A DNA stretch of 64,000 nucleotides from Bimuria novae-zelandiae CBS 107.79 (Eukaryota; Ascomycota; Dothideomycetes; Pleosporales; Didymosphaeriaceae): contig ML976673.1 of the NCBI GenBank assembly GCA_010015655.1, forward strand, positions 313,938-377,937, given 5' to 3'. The notes under the pieces were generated by a model, which saw only the letters and a program-made list of their open reading frames with translations, searched no databases and was not told the origin of the DNA. Positions 26,619 through 36,542 of the stretch are shown here, one piece after another. The position numbers and the translations under genes were made by a program. Within the stretch, counting starts at the first letter, position 1. Each line of letters opens with the position of its first letter.

Positions 26619-29204
26619 ATGCTACACGCTGCCGCGTCTTCATATGCAACGGATTCAGCTGCCGAAGGACGTCGCCATATACTTTACGTGGACGCATATG
26701 ACTCATTCTCGAACAGCATCATCGGCCTGCTCGAACACAGCTTGGGCGCAAGTGTAACAACTGTACGCATCGATGACAGACAAGCATCCGCAAATATCAT
26801 CCAAGTCCTCAAGGCTTTCGACGCGGTGGTAGTGGGACCTGGGCCTGGGCATCCCGCCAATTCCGACGATGTTGGCCTCATCAACCATTTATGGAAACTC
26901 AGCGCCGATGACCTCCTCCCGGTCTTCGGAATATGCCTTGGATTCCAGTCACTCTGTCTGGCACACGGGGCTAGCATAAAAAGATTGAAGCAAGCAAGAC
27001 ACGGCATTATATCGAACATTGCCCATAGTCGGACCGATATGTTCAAGGGGATAGCAGGCCTACGCGCAACTCAGTACCACTCGCTACATGTTGACCTGGC
27101 TGCCAATCGGAGCGAAGGCGGCCAAGCACATTGGACAACCAACTCCAAGTGTCCTCACATTCAACCTCTAGCTTGGGATGTCGAAGACGAAATCAACGGC
27201 CCAGTGCTGATGGCGGCGAGGCATACTACGAAGCCATTCTGGGGTGTGCAGTTTCATCCCGAATCGATCTGCACCTCGAAAGAGGGTAGCAGGTTGCTGC
27301 AAAGATGGTGGGTGCAAGCTAAAGCATGGCTTACCTCTCGTTCAAGGATGGTGGCCCCGGAGCACACGGCTGCGTCGAGATACCTGCTCCCTACAAGTAC
27401 CACTGCAACAGCAAGGGATGCCATCAGAACTGAAGCGGAATACGAACAATCTAGCGCAGTCTCCAGCCTGGCGAAGGCTATTCGGTTGAGCACCGGCAGC
27501 CAGGCCACCCAATTACAATGGACGCGTCATTCCACAGATCAGATCAGCCCAATCGTTCTCGTAGAGATGCTCGGTCTAGATATGGACGAGATCATTTTAC
27601 TTGACTCGCAAAACCACAACATGGGGCGATTCAGCCTGTTAGGTGTCGTGGTACCTGGCGAAACAGTAAAGGTCACGTATAGAGCCTGGGATAGGACTCT
27701 ACGGTACGGCACGTGCTCTGACGATGAGCGATGTGTCCAGCTCCAATCGATCAACCAGATATGGTCAGTCCTTCAAGAAAGTATTGATCTGCATGATCCA
27801 AAAATGTATGGACATGGACAAGACTCCAACTCGGGAAGCGGAGGCTTGCCATGTGATAGCCCCTTTTGGGGTGGGTTCATGGGCTATATTTCGTATGAGG
27901 CGGGTCTGGAGACAATAGACGTTGAGCTGCACGAGTCAGCCACCTCCAGTACGATTCCAGACATCAACTTTGCTTTTGTGCATCGCAGCGTCGTCATAGA
28001 CCATGCTACGGGCCAAACATATGTACAGTCACTCCTTCCGAATGACTCATCCTGGATCGCACATGTTCGCCGCACTATTCATGAGATACTTCAATCGAGA
28101 GCAGCAGTATCTCAGTCCCAAATAACGCGAGGAGACATCACCGTTACAAGAGAGCTCCGCGACGACCTTGAGATGGAAACGAGACTGGGTCTGTCACAAA
28201 TAAGCACGCCCCAGGAACGACAATACCGAAACAAGGTTCTTAGATGTCAAGAATCGTTAGCAGCAGGCGACTCCTACGAACTCTGTTTAACCGACGAAAC
28301 CTTGATCACCGTGCCTAGGATCGACGACAAAGGGGTGAACCCTTGGACATTGTACAAAAAGCTGAGGCGCAAGAACCCTGCACCATATGGAGCTTACCTT
28401 CGCCTGTCCAACGCAACCGTAGTTGGCACGAGTCCTGAACGCTTTCTAAAGTGGAACCGCGAAGGGCACTGTCAATTCAGACCGATCAAGGGCACAGTGA
28501 AGAAATCGCCTTCGATGACACGCGAGACTGCACACAATATTCTGAATTCGTCAAAGGAACAAGCCGAGAACTTGATGATTGTTGACCTCATTCGACATGA
28601 TCTAAGTGGTGTCATTGGAGCCGAGCATTGTAGCGTTCCTAAACTGATGACAGTCGAAGAATACGAGCATGTGTACCAACTTGTCTCAGTCATCGAAGGC
28701 AAGCTACCATGTTCCCAAGGAAGAGAAGGTCCAACCGGTTTGGATGTATTGAAAGCCTCGTTGCCTCCAGGATCCATGACCGGAGCTCCGAAAAAGAGAT
28801 CTTGCGAGATCTTGCGAGACATAGAGCAACGTCCTCGGGGTATATACTCCGGCGTCTTGGGGTATCTAGACGTTGGAGGTGCAGGTGACTTCTCGGTCGT
28901 CATACGTACTGCTATTCGCGATGCAGTCGTGGGCGAAAGCTCGACGAAAGCGAATCGTGCAACCGACTGCAGTGGAGATTCCACTCCCCATTCGAACCTT
29001 GGCTGCACTCCTGCGGATATAAGTCCACGACCTGCAAGTCCTTCTGCCTCTCTCAGAGATGAGGGATGTGTCTCTCGGGGAAATGTGGAGACGTGGCGCA
29101 TCGGAGCTGGTGGCGCCGTGACTATTCAAAGTACTGATAGGGGCGAGTACTTAGAGATGGAAACCAAGGTCATGACGGCTCTGACGGCTTTCCAGTCGAA
29201 GTGA
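26619..29204 (+). CDS. PABA: Para-aminobenzoate (4-amino-4-deoxychorismate) synthase, fused glutaminase-synthase
   Basis: Intronless ORF of 861 residues; ATG 26619 is the first in-frame ATG. The N-terminal class I glutamine amidotransferase (about 20-235) has the 'GPGPGHP' oxyanion loop, the nucleophile Cys106 in 'FGICLGFQS' and His213/Glu215 in 'GVQFHPES'. The C-terminal chorismate-binding domain (about 320-860) carries 'FRPIKGTVKKS', 'VDLIRHDLSGV', 'SLPPGSMTGAPKKRSCEIL' and 'GVLGYLDVGGAGDFSVVIR'. This fused enzyme (Abz1/PabaA type) makes aminodeoxychorismate from chorismate and glutamine for folate synthesis in the cytosol. A Ser/Pro-rich insertion of about 55 residues (about 768-825) interrupts the usually short stretch between the 'VVIRTAI' strand and 'WRIGAGGAV'. 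All key residues remain. Confidence 0.95.
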   Translation: MLHAAASSYATDSAAEGRRHILYVDAYDSFSNSIIGLLEHSLGASVTTVRIDDRQASANIIQVLKAFDAVVVGPGPGHPANSDDVGLINHLWKLSADDLLPVFGICLGFQSLCLAHGASIKRLKQARHGIISNIAHSRTDMFKGIAGLRATQYHSLHVDLAANRSEGGQAHWTTNSKCPHIQPLAWDVEDEINGPVLMAARHTTKPFWGVQFHPESICTSKEGSRLLQRWWVQAKAWLTSRSRMVAPEHTAASRYLLPTSTTATARDAIRTEAEYEQSSAVSSLAKAIRLSTGSQATQLQWTRHSTDQISPIVLVEMLGLDMDEIILLDSQNHNMGRFSLLGVVVPGETVKVTYRAWDRTLRYGTCSDDERCVQLQSINQIWSVLQESIDLHDPKMYGHGQDSNSGSGGLPCDSPFWGGFMGYISYEAGLETIDVELHESATSSTIPDINFAFVHRSVVIDHATGQTYVQSLLPNDSSWIAHVRRTIHEILQSRAAVSQSQITRGDITVTRELRDDLEMETRLGLSQISTPQERQYRNKVLRCQESLAAGDSYELCLTDETLITVPRIDDKGVNPWTLYKKLRRKNPAPYGAYLRLSNATVVGTSPERFLKWNREGHCQFRPIKGTVKKSPSMTRETAHNILNSSKEQAENLMIVDLIRHDLSGVIGAEHCSVPKLMTVEEYEHVYQLVSVIEGKLPCSQGREGPTGLDVLKASLPPGSMTGAPKKRSCEILRDIEQRPRGIYSGVLGYLDVGGAGDFSVVIRTAIRDAVVGESSTKANRATDCSGDSTPHSNLGCTPADISPRPASPSASLRDEGCVSRGNVETWRIGAGGAVTIQSTDRGEYLEMETKVMTALTAFQSK

Positions 29205-30223
29205 CGAAGCAGAAACATACAACATAAGAGCTATTACCTGGGCTTCAACAGCTCAAAACGTGTGATACTGTCCCGACCTCAACGACCACGAGTATATATC
29301 GCGGTCACGCGGAAGTATCCCGCACTGCTCTCGCACTGTTCTCGGCGGTCTCAACTGTGCCGAATTCCCTGAACATATGCGGGCCGGAGACATGCAACGA
29401 TTCTTCAAGGTGGGTCTTAGAGGGGTCCTTCAGAGCATACAACCACTCGTAGCTGTTCGGCGATGACTCGGAAACGCGAAGGTCCGCGACTATGTGGACG
29501 AAGAGGCCGAAATGCACGCAGGACGACCCCTAGTCGAACAATACTACCCCGCTTCCTGTACAATCAGCATGTGCTCTATTAATTGGATGGTTTTGGTGAA
29601 CTATGCATCACGAATGCATATACGGTGGTGTGATGCCGCTGCGTAATGCTCACCCACCTACCCAAAGCATCGTCCCAACGATGTCGTCTAGAAGCACGTT
29701 CTTTATCACAAATGCATTGCAAGACTAATAAGGCCGATTGATGCACATCCAATGAAGGTTCAGTATGGTCGCACTACATGCAATAGCGCCTATCCGTGGA
29801 TGCTGACAGGATGCCGACAGGATGCCGATCGTGCCGGCGCGATGCCGATTGTCTGTACCCTGATGCTCCACCCCTTTCATAGGATTTTCCATACAGAATT
29901 ACTGGCGATCCTTCTACAAAATCGAGCCTTGTTCAATCTCAAGACCCATAGACAGTCTCGGAAGTGCGTAATCATGCCACTGGACTGCAGCGGCAGATAG
30001 AGCGGCATGGGGCGTAACCCCGCGCTGACAATGATCCTCTGTTTCTGCCTTAGTATCCGTGGAAGAGTGTGTTAAGCTGCAAGATGTTCGAATGGTATAA
30101 AAGGTCGTCGCGGTCTCCCTAGAGGTAATCACCACCGTCGCCTCGGTAGCCTGTGAACACAATTTCATAGACCACAGCTTTCCACAACACCCTCATATTT
30201 CTACAACAGCTCAAGCTTCCAGA
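29205..30223. other. Promoter region of cyanide hydratase
   Basis: About 1 kb. It contains the 3' end of the PABA gene, a short tandem motif (GATGCCGACAG-like units at about 29798-29850) and a TATA box at 30096. A minus-strand frame at 29305-29517 (70 codons) has no recognisable domain. Confidence 0.55.
30096..30103 (+). promoter_or_regulatory. TATA box of cyanide hydratase gene
   Basis: TATAAAAG lies 121-128 bp upstream of the ATG at 30224, in a sensible place for a start site with a CA-rich leader. Strong TATA boxes in fungi often accompany inducible genes, which fits an enzyme induced by cyanide; the inducer response itself cannot be seen. Confidence 0.6.
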
Positions 30224-31484
30224 ATGGTGCTCACCAAGTACAAAGCAGCTGCGGTACACTCAATCCCATCACTACCACACTCGATTGTTTCTGACCTTTA
30301 TACAGGTCACTTCGGAGCCAGCCTGGTTCGATCTCGAAGGCGGTGTTCGCAAGACCATCGACTTTATTAACGAGGCGAGTCAAGCTGGCGCAAAGCTCGT
30401 TGCATTCCCCGAGGTCTGGATTCCAGGCTATCCGTACTGGATGTGGAAAGTGAACTATCAGCAATCGTTGCCGATGCTGAAGAAGTACCGCGAGAACTCA
30501 ATGTCTGTGGATTGTGAGGAATTCAAGCGCATCAGGAGGGCGGCGCGAGACAACCAAATGTGAGCGTGACTCTCAACAGTTTCTATGGCGGCCAGCCTGA
30601 CATGTATTAGCTATGTCTCTCTTGGATTCTCCGAGATCGATCATGCGACGCTCTACCTTGCGCAGGCCCTCATCGACCCGAACGGCGAGGTAATCAACCA
30701 CCGCCGCAAGATCAAGCCGACCCATGTCGAGAAGCTCGTCTATGGTGATGGCTCCGGCGATACTTTTCTTTCCGTTGTGTCGACTGAGCTCGGCCGCCTC
30801 GGACAGCTCAACTGCTGGGAGAATATGAATCCATTCCTCAAGTCTCTCAACGTGTCCTTCGGCGAGCAAATCCATATCGCTGCTTGGCCCGTCTACCCCG
30901 GTAAGGAGACGCTCAAATACCCTGATCCTGCTACCAACGTGGCGGACCCGGCTTCCGATCTCGTAACGCCTGCATACGCTATCGAGACTGGTACCTGGAC
31001 GTTAGCACCGTTCCAGCGATTGAGCGTTGAAGGACTGAAGAAGAACACACCTGAGGGTGTCGAGCCCGAGACGGATCCTTCGACCTACAACGGGCATGCC
31101 CGCATCTACAAGCCAGACGGAACCCTCGTGGTCAAGCCTGACAAGGACTTCGACGGTCTTTTGTACGTTGATGTGAGTGCCCACCTCTCTTCTCTCATTC
31201 TCAACCGTTGCTGACTTAGGTTCTAGATCGATCTGAACGAATGCCACTTGACCAAGGTCCTCGCCGATTTTGCTGGTCACTACATGCGTCCTGATCTCAT
31301 CCGCCTCCTTGTGGACACGCGTCGTAAGGAGCTTGTTACCGAGGCTGATCCTAACGGCGGTATTGCGACGTACTCCACCAGGGAGCGACTTGGGCTGAAC
31401 GCACCTCTCGAGGACCCGAAGAAGCGTGGCCCAGTTGGTGTCGCGGGGCTGGCGCACGACGGTGCGGAGAAGCACAAACTTTAG
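30224..31484 (+). CDS. CHT: Cyanide hydratase (formamide hydro-lyase), nitrilase superfamily
   Basis: Exons 30224-30253, 30306-30559, 30611-31172 and 31227-31484 give 367 residues; introns of 52, 51 and 54 bp are GT-AG. The first exon is ten codons. The nitrilase triad is intact at the expected positions: Glu46 ('[12 protein letters not shown]'), Lys128 ('[10 protein letters not shown]') and Cys163 ('[12 protein letters not shown]'). Features typical of fungal cyanide hydratase, as opposed to general nitrilases, include '[16 protein letters not shown]', '[16 protein letters not shown]' and '[15 protein letters not shown]'. The enzyme converts HCN to formamide in the cytosol and forms large spiral oligomers. 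In plant-associated fungi it detoxifies cyanide released by cyanogenic hosts. Some homologues act on other nitriles, so a minor nitrilase activity is possible. Confidence 0.94.
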
Positions 31485-32063
31485 AACTCTTGCTACCATA
31501 GGAATGAATTACGAGCGCCATCTCCACTCTTGAATTAGTGTGATTATGTTGGACACAAGTTCCCATTTTCTGTATGCCGATGGTTGATATATGGTATGAG
31601 AAATTCATCCTGCCTGTTGATTTTCCACCTTGCTGGACTGAACCTCTGGACACCATCGTAGAGTTCCCAACGTGCGCGACGCTTAAGAATCCTGTAGACA
31701 TTAATCATTGACGTTAGAGCGGATAAGTGAAGTCTCGGTCTTCGGTTAGGTAGGTATACGAGAAGCAGGCGCGTCGCGCTACGGGAAAGCGTTCGTTGGA
31801 ACTAATTTCACCAGTGCTTTAACGTTACCGGACCGATGCAGAACGCCGCGAGAGCCATCGGCAGTCACGCAAGTGTTATGTTCCAGGATAGCTGTGCATC
31901 CACACATTACAAGGCCAGCCAGCCATTACTTACTTAGGGTCTGCTGTGGCTCCCCAGGTTTGCCGCGTCGGGCTGGCCCTACCGGCGATGGCAACGCCGG
32001 GGTGTTCAAACTTCGGGATTCATAATCGCAGGTCCGGAACCGATTGTAGAAACCTGCCACAAA
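31485..32063. other. Intergenic region
   Basis: 3' region of cyanide hydratase and promoter of the hydrolase. Nothing further supported. Confidence 0.55.
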
Positions 32064-33026
32064 ATGTCTTTCCTGTGGGATGCCTTTGACAACCTGCGAC
32101 GCAGAGCGGCCGTTTTCTTAATTCGTATCGTGTTCAACCTCGTGCACATCTTCGCGGTACGACGTGACCAGCAACTCGCAGCCAACGCTTATGGCGCCTC
32201 TGTGGAAACGGTACATATTCCGTCCAGCGATCCAACCGACAGGACCCGAACGATAAAGGCGCATCTCTACACGCCTCCATCAGGTCCAGCTTCTCCAGCT
32301 TCACCAAAGCCTGTCCTCGTCAACTGGCACGGCTCCGGCTGGACAATCCCATTTCACGGCAGCGACGTGGCATTTTCCGCCCGCGTTGCAAAAGAGCTCG
32401 ATGCCTATGTGATCGACGCAGACTACAGAAAGGCGCCCGAGAACCCATTTCCAGCTGCACTGGACGATGTGAAAAACGTATTGGACTGGGTCGCGACGCA
32501 CCCGGAGCGCTTCGATGCATCCCGGGTTGCCGTGTCGGGAGCTAGTGCAGGCGGGAGTCTCGCATTGATCGCAGCATCTACGTTACGCAAGTCTCTGAAA
32601 GTCGATATTAAAGCCGTCTTCGCGCACTATCCTGTGACGGATCTGAGTCTGCAGGCAGAAGATAGAGTTATACGGAATCCGGTCGACCCGCTGCCTCCGC
32701 CGGTGCTGGAGCTTTTCTACAGTAACTACATCTCGGACGTGGCGATGCGGAAGGATCCGAGGGTCTCTCCGATGTACGCGAAGGTGGAGGACTATGCCCC
32801 TACAGTGGTCATCGTAGCCTGTGGAGGAGATACCTTGTCTGTGGAGGCCAAGAGATTGGCTGAGAGGTTGGATGATGGGAACAGGAAAGTTGTGAAGTGT
32901 GTGTTGGAAGGTATGAACCATGGGTATGATATCGGTGCTAGACCAGGAACGAAGGAGTGGCATAGCCGCGAGGAAGCGCACGCGTTGGCGATGGATGCTT
33001 TTAAGGAGAGTTTCGGCACTAGATGA
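32064..33026 (+). CDS. Alpha/beta hydrolase of the hormone-sensitive-lipase family
   Basis: Intronless ORF of 320 residues. The N-terminal 25 residues are basic and hydrophobic. The oxyanion-hole motif is HGSGW at 89-93, a variant of the usual HGGG. The nucleophile elbow GASAG has Ser161, and the acid and base are Asp256 ('ACGGDTLSVEA') and His286 ('GMNHGYD'). 'DADYRKAPENPFPAALDDV' is the classic HSL-family segment. Such proteins are esterases or lipases, often acting on short-chain esters in the cytosol or, in clusters, on secondary metabolites. No biosynthetic neighbours suggest a pathway. Substrate unknown. Confidence 0.88.
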   Translation: MSFLWDAFDNLRRRAAVFLIRIVFNLVHIFAVRRDQQLAANAYGASVETVHIPSSDPTDRTRTIKAHLYTPPSGPASPASPKPVLVNWHGSGWTIPFHGSDVAFSARVAKELDAYVIDADYRKAPENPFPAALDDVKNVLDWVATHPERFDASRVAVSGASAGGSLALIAASTLRKSLKVDIKAVFAHYPVTDLSLQAEDRVIRNPVDPLPPPVLELFYSNYISDVAMRKDPRVSPMYAKVEDYAPTVVIVACGGDTLSVEAKRLAERLDDGNRKVVKCVLEGMNHGYDIGARPGTKEWHSREEAHALAMDAFKESFGTR

Positions 33027-33605
33027 AGGCATTCGTCGTTGAAAGAGTACCCGCAGTTTCTATTAGACACACCTGAACGGATTTAGTCAAGCACATGACA
33101 TCTGTATCGAGGCCTCAGAGGTGATATTCGAAATGACGAAGCAAGTATGTCGGCTTCCGTCTGCCCTTCCTGGAAAAATTATCCATGAGACATTACCAAA
33201 GACGCTCTTTGTCTCGAAGAAGTTTATGGGCGCACCTAAACCGCTGGGAGAAGCCTCAACCTACCGAGCCCTCGTTTTGTGGCAGATCTCCTCACAGTAG
33301 AACGTACGGGACGTAAATATGCTGACCTCCATCGAGAATAACCGCGAACTATTGGATAATTTCTTCATGAGAGGAAGTGGGAGGAGGGCAGGTCGGGTCC
33401 ATGGGTGATATATCATCACGTGCTACATAGGCGCTGTATGACTAAGCAAAATTGGCCAAGCTCCGAAAGTTTCTCGAGCATTCATCATCGCAACACTCGC
33501 ATCCAGCTCGCCAAATACCACCCTAGCACAGATACACAACCGAGTACGCATTACAATGGCTTTTAGAAAAAATGAAGATACTAATGCACCCGCGCAGCTG
33601 CCAAC
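33027..33605. other. Intergenic region
   Basis: Between hydrolase and the Tom6-like gene. A short upstream ATG (33556) is out of frame with the Tom6 start and could be a small upstream ORF; otherwise nothing seen. Confidence 0.5.
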
Positions 33606-33846
33606 ATGCCCCCAAAGACCCTCAAAGGAGGCCGTTCGGCCGCCGAGCCAAACTTCGCGACCAGCGCATACCAGACTGTCATGAGCAAGGACAACAGGAG
33701 CGTCGTGTCTGCTATTGGGCTGTTTGCTGTAAGCGCTCCCGTCTACTGGACTTCATGTTGTCCCGGTTGACATGAGCTAATGGTCGTAATAGATTGGTGT
33801 CACTTTCCTCCACAGCAGCTGGGCCGAGATTCTCATTCCTGCGTAA
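33606..33846 (+). CDS. TOM6: Tom6-like small subunit of the mitochondrial outer-membrane translocase
   Basis: Exons 33606-33728 and 33793-33846, with a 64-bp GT-AG intron containing GAGCTAAT, give a 58-residue protein. The basic start (MPPKTLKGGR) is followed by a charged segment and a single C-terminal hydrophobic helix, 'VVSAIGLFAIGVTFLHSSWAE', then ILIPA. The pattern 'SVV.A..LF..GVTFLHSSW.E.L.P' with a C-terminal tail anchor is that of fungal Tom6, which stabilises the TOM complex around Tom40. Identification rests on this short signature and layout. It is too short for simple ORF calling. Confidence 0.78.
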
Positions 33847-34863
33847 TCGGTCGGTCGGATGCGGTGTAGAGATGGATAGGACGAGACACGAATCGAGTCA
33901 TTGCTAAGCGGATCGAGATTTGATGATGACGCGCACGATGCGCGCCCTTCGACGAGGCTTCCCCTCTAGAGAGATACTGTGCATTAAATACGGCGTTGGG
34001 GCATATGTACAATACAATGTCAGGATTCTCATCTTGGTCTGTCGCGGATACCGGGCAGCATGGCCGCTTGTATTATAAATGTATGAAAAAGAGCATTCAA
34101 GAAGACGAGGCATCATCTACCCGCCAAATGCTCCCCGGGCTTGTGCAAGCCCATCCCAAGGGTCGGTGATATGGGATTGGAAACTCCGTTTGAGGGATGC
34201 GCATTTGACTATGGGTGTCGCAGTGATTCTCGAAATTGGACGGTAGGAGGACGAGGACTTCATTCGTGGACAATAAAAGCCGCTGCATTCTCAATGTGCG
34301 GACGTGGCTCAAATTTCGAACATAACAAAACTACTGCACGCACGCTTCCTGCCGTCTCTGAAATCTTTGAAAGAAAACGTGATTCACCAGAGAGCGCAAT
34401 CAAATTGCACCACGTAAGCCCATCACAAAATCACACATCACATAGAATAAAATCAGGGACGAGGAGCTTACTGTGCACAGTCATTCGACCCTTGATTCTT
34501 GATCATCTGGTTTCAGGGTGTCTTTTATCGTCGTTTTTGACCATTCGCGAAGTCATCGCATGTTATTTTTCCCTGTATGAGGGCGCTCTTGCTCGTTGCC
34601 TTCCTCGTGGAGGCTTGGCCATATGAACAGCCCAGCCCAGGTTCAGTCTGGCTCGCTATTCCACAATCAACACCTATAAACATCTGAAGTAACGCAACGC
34701 TTCACTTCGTAGACGTTGCTCCGCACATAGTCCGATCCCAAGCCAACACGTCACGGCATTGTCCATACTCATTCGCGAACTCTGAAGGGCCTTCTACCAT
34801 GCGGTATGGTGCGCTCCTCTCTACCTATAAGCACTCGATCAAATTGAAATCGGTCGGTATACA
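33847..34863. other. Region upstream of HET relic
   Basis: About 1 kb. A 161-codon plus-strand frame (34141-34626) has no recognisable domain. The conserved N-terminal half expected for a HET-domain protein is not detectable here. Confidence 0.45.
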
Positions 34864-36008
34864 TTGGTGCATAAATATGTGACCACGCGTAAAATCGATA
34901 GCTCGAAATGGAACACTCGGGGATGGACGTACCAAGAGGCACTTTTGTCTCGTCGCCGACTCGTTTTTACATCAACTGAAGTCTATTTTGAATGCCTGAC
35001 AATGAGTCGGTTCGAAAGCTTCGAATGGCCATTCCACACCCACCGCAGCCGAATTTTCCAGCCCTTTATCAACAGCAGTTCCCTAAGTATCTATGCGACA
35101 ATAACTATTTATATGGAGAGACAGCTAAGCTTCGGCGGTGATCGGCTGCAAGCAATGCAGGGAATCTTCACCGCGTTTCAGGGACGATCAGTGACACCAT
35201 CAAGGGGGTCGTTGGGAGTATTTGATTGCCATTTCTGGGGCATCCCAATCTTCTCGAACCTGGAAATGCCTGGACTCATCGAGCGGGTATCATTTGGATA
35301 TGGATTTCCTTTCGACGTAACAGACGCTTGTCCAGAAGGTCCCTATTCAGCTTTTCTCTCATGGTCCTGGGCAAGCCATGAGAAACCGGGTGAAGGGATC
35401 ACTTATGGAGACTATTGGCACTCTGGTGCCTTCAATAACACAATTTACGAATGGTCCGCACCGTATATTCTTGCTACAACGATACTCGGTACGCGAGTAG
35501 ATGTTGAGAACTTCACTCAACTTTATCGGGATTATACGCAATTTCTACCTCACTTGGAAATTACTAGCTGGAGTGTCTGGGCCACCTTTGCCCGCTACCC
35601 ACATGCCAATTATTCAGAATTTACGACTGACTATGGTTACGTCCGGGGCGGCTGTGGGGCACATGAGTCTCATGGGTACTGTTGCTTGATTGCGAGTGGT
35701 ATTGTTTTGACTATGCGGGTGACTGGCATGGGAAAAGGGTCCTTGCCATGTATATTCAGGCTGAAAAAGACACCTGGACGTCAGGAGAGGGGAACATCGA
35801 GGATGAGTTGGTTGTGCGACTGGGCTGTATGCTACTGGAAGAAAAGAGCCCGGGTACCTTTCGTCGCGTAGGTATTTGGAGGTCTTCCGTCGTGATCGAT
35901 AAGCACTGGGCTTCGATAGACGTCGATGAGTTCTTCACGACTTACTGTAAACCTACGGCTGCTGGAGCTGATGCGAGCTGGGAGACGCGCACTGTCCGTG
36001 TCGAATGA
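34864..36008 (+). pseudogene. HET-domain (heterokaryon incompatibility) gene relic, 5'-truncated and frameshifted
   Basis: The frame opens without an ATG, directly at the end of a HET domain. 'SKWNTRGWTYQEALLSRRR' followed by FTSTEVYFEC is the conserved last block of that domain. The expected first two HET blocks (the 'SYVWG' type) are missing upstream. The C-terminal half continues to about 35675. There the homologous-looking frame moves from frame 1 to frame 0 ('LLLDCEWYCFDYAGDW' from 35682, then 'VGIWRSS' to the stop at 36008); a one-base indel near 35674-35680 explains it. HET proteins trigger programmed cell death on contact with non-self hyphae. As it stands the gene cannot make a full product. 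An undetected far-upstream exon is possible but would not cure the frameshift. Confidence 0.75.
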
Positions 36009-36542
36009 TGTACGGTTGACTAGGTACGCTGAAAATCCAATGTTACTATTGCTAATCAGCTCACAAAATCGGATTACGGACAGTCCGGACCGACGTCATA
36101 CTTGATTCATTCGTGGTGGATGCTAGTCATTTAGGAACCGTCAAAGCTGCCCTCATGTTGTCGATCGATGTATGCTTAGGAATGTTGAAAATACTGGAGT
36201 ATTAAACTCGTAACTAGCTTGTGAGTATAAGACGGAATCGTAGTATCGCACCTCAGTTTGAATCCCATTTGAAAGTACTTTGCGCTTGGAGTCAGCGCCT
36301 AACATCCAGGTACAAAGTAGGTGTAAGTCAGACACTGTATTGCTCATCCTAGGGTAACACATAGGTCTAAGACAATGTCAAATAGAACTGTCTTACCTGA
36401 CCTTGTACCTACACGACTGGGCAGAGTATACGATTGGCTAACCTAATGGCTGACAAAAAATAGGGAAAGTGATGTAAATGTTGGTGTCTAAAGACTACTC
36501 AGAATAGTACCAAATTCGCGCGAAGCGCGCCCTTCGCACCCC
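36009..36542. other. Convergent intergenic region
   Basis: Between the HET relic (+) and the aldo/keto reductase (-) ends. Nothing recognised. Confidence 0.5.

Noticed and set aside
29305..29517. 70-codon minus-strand frame near the PABA gene 3' end
   Set aside because: Reads plausibly as protein but has no domain, no promoter sign and no extension by splicing; could be a small gene but unsupported.
34141..34626. 161-codon plus-strand frame upstream of the HET relic
   Set aside because: I tested it as the missing HET N-terminal half; none of the expected HET blocks is present.
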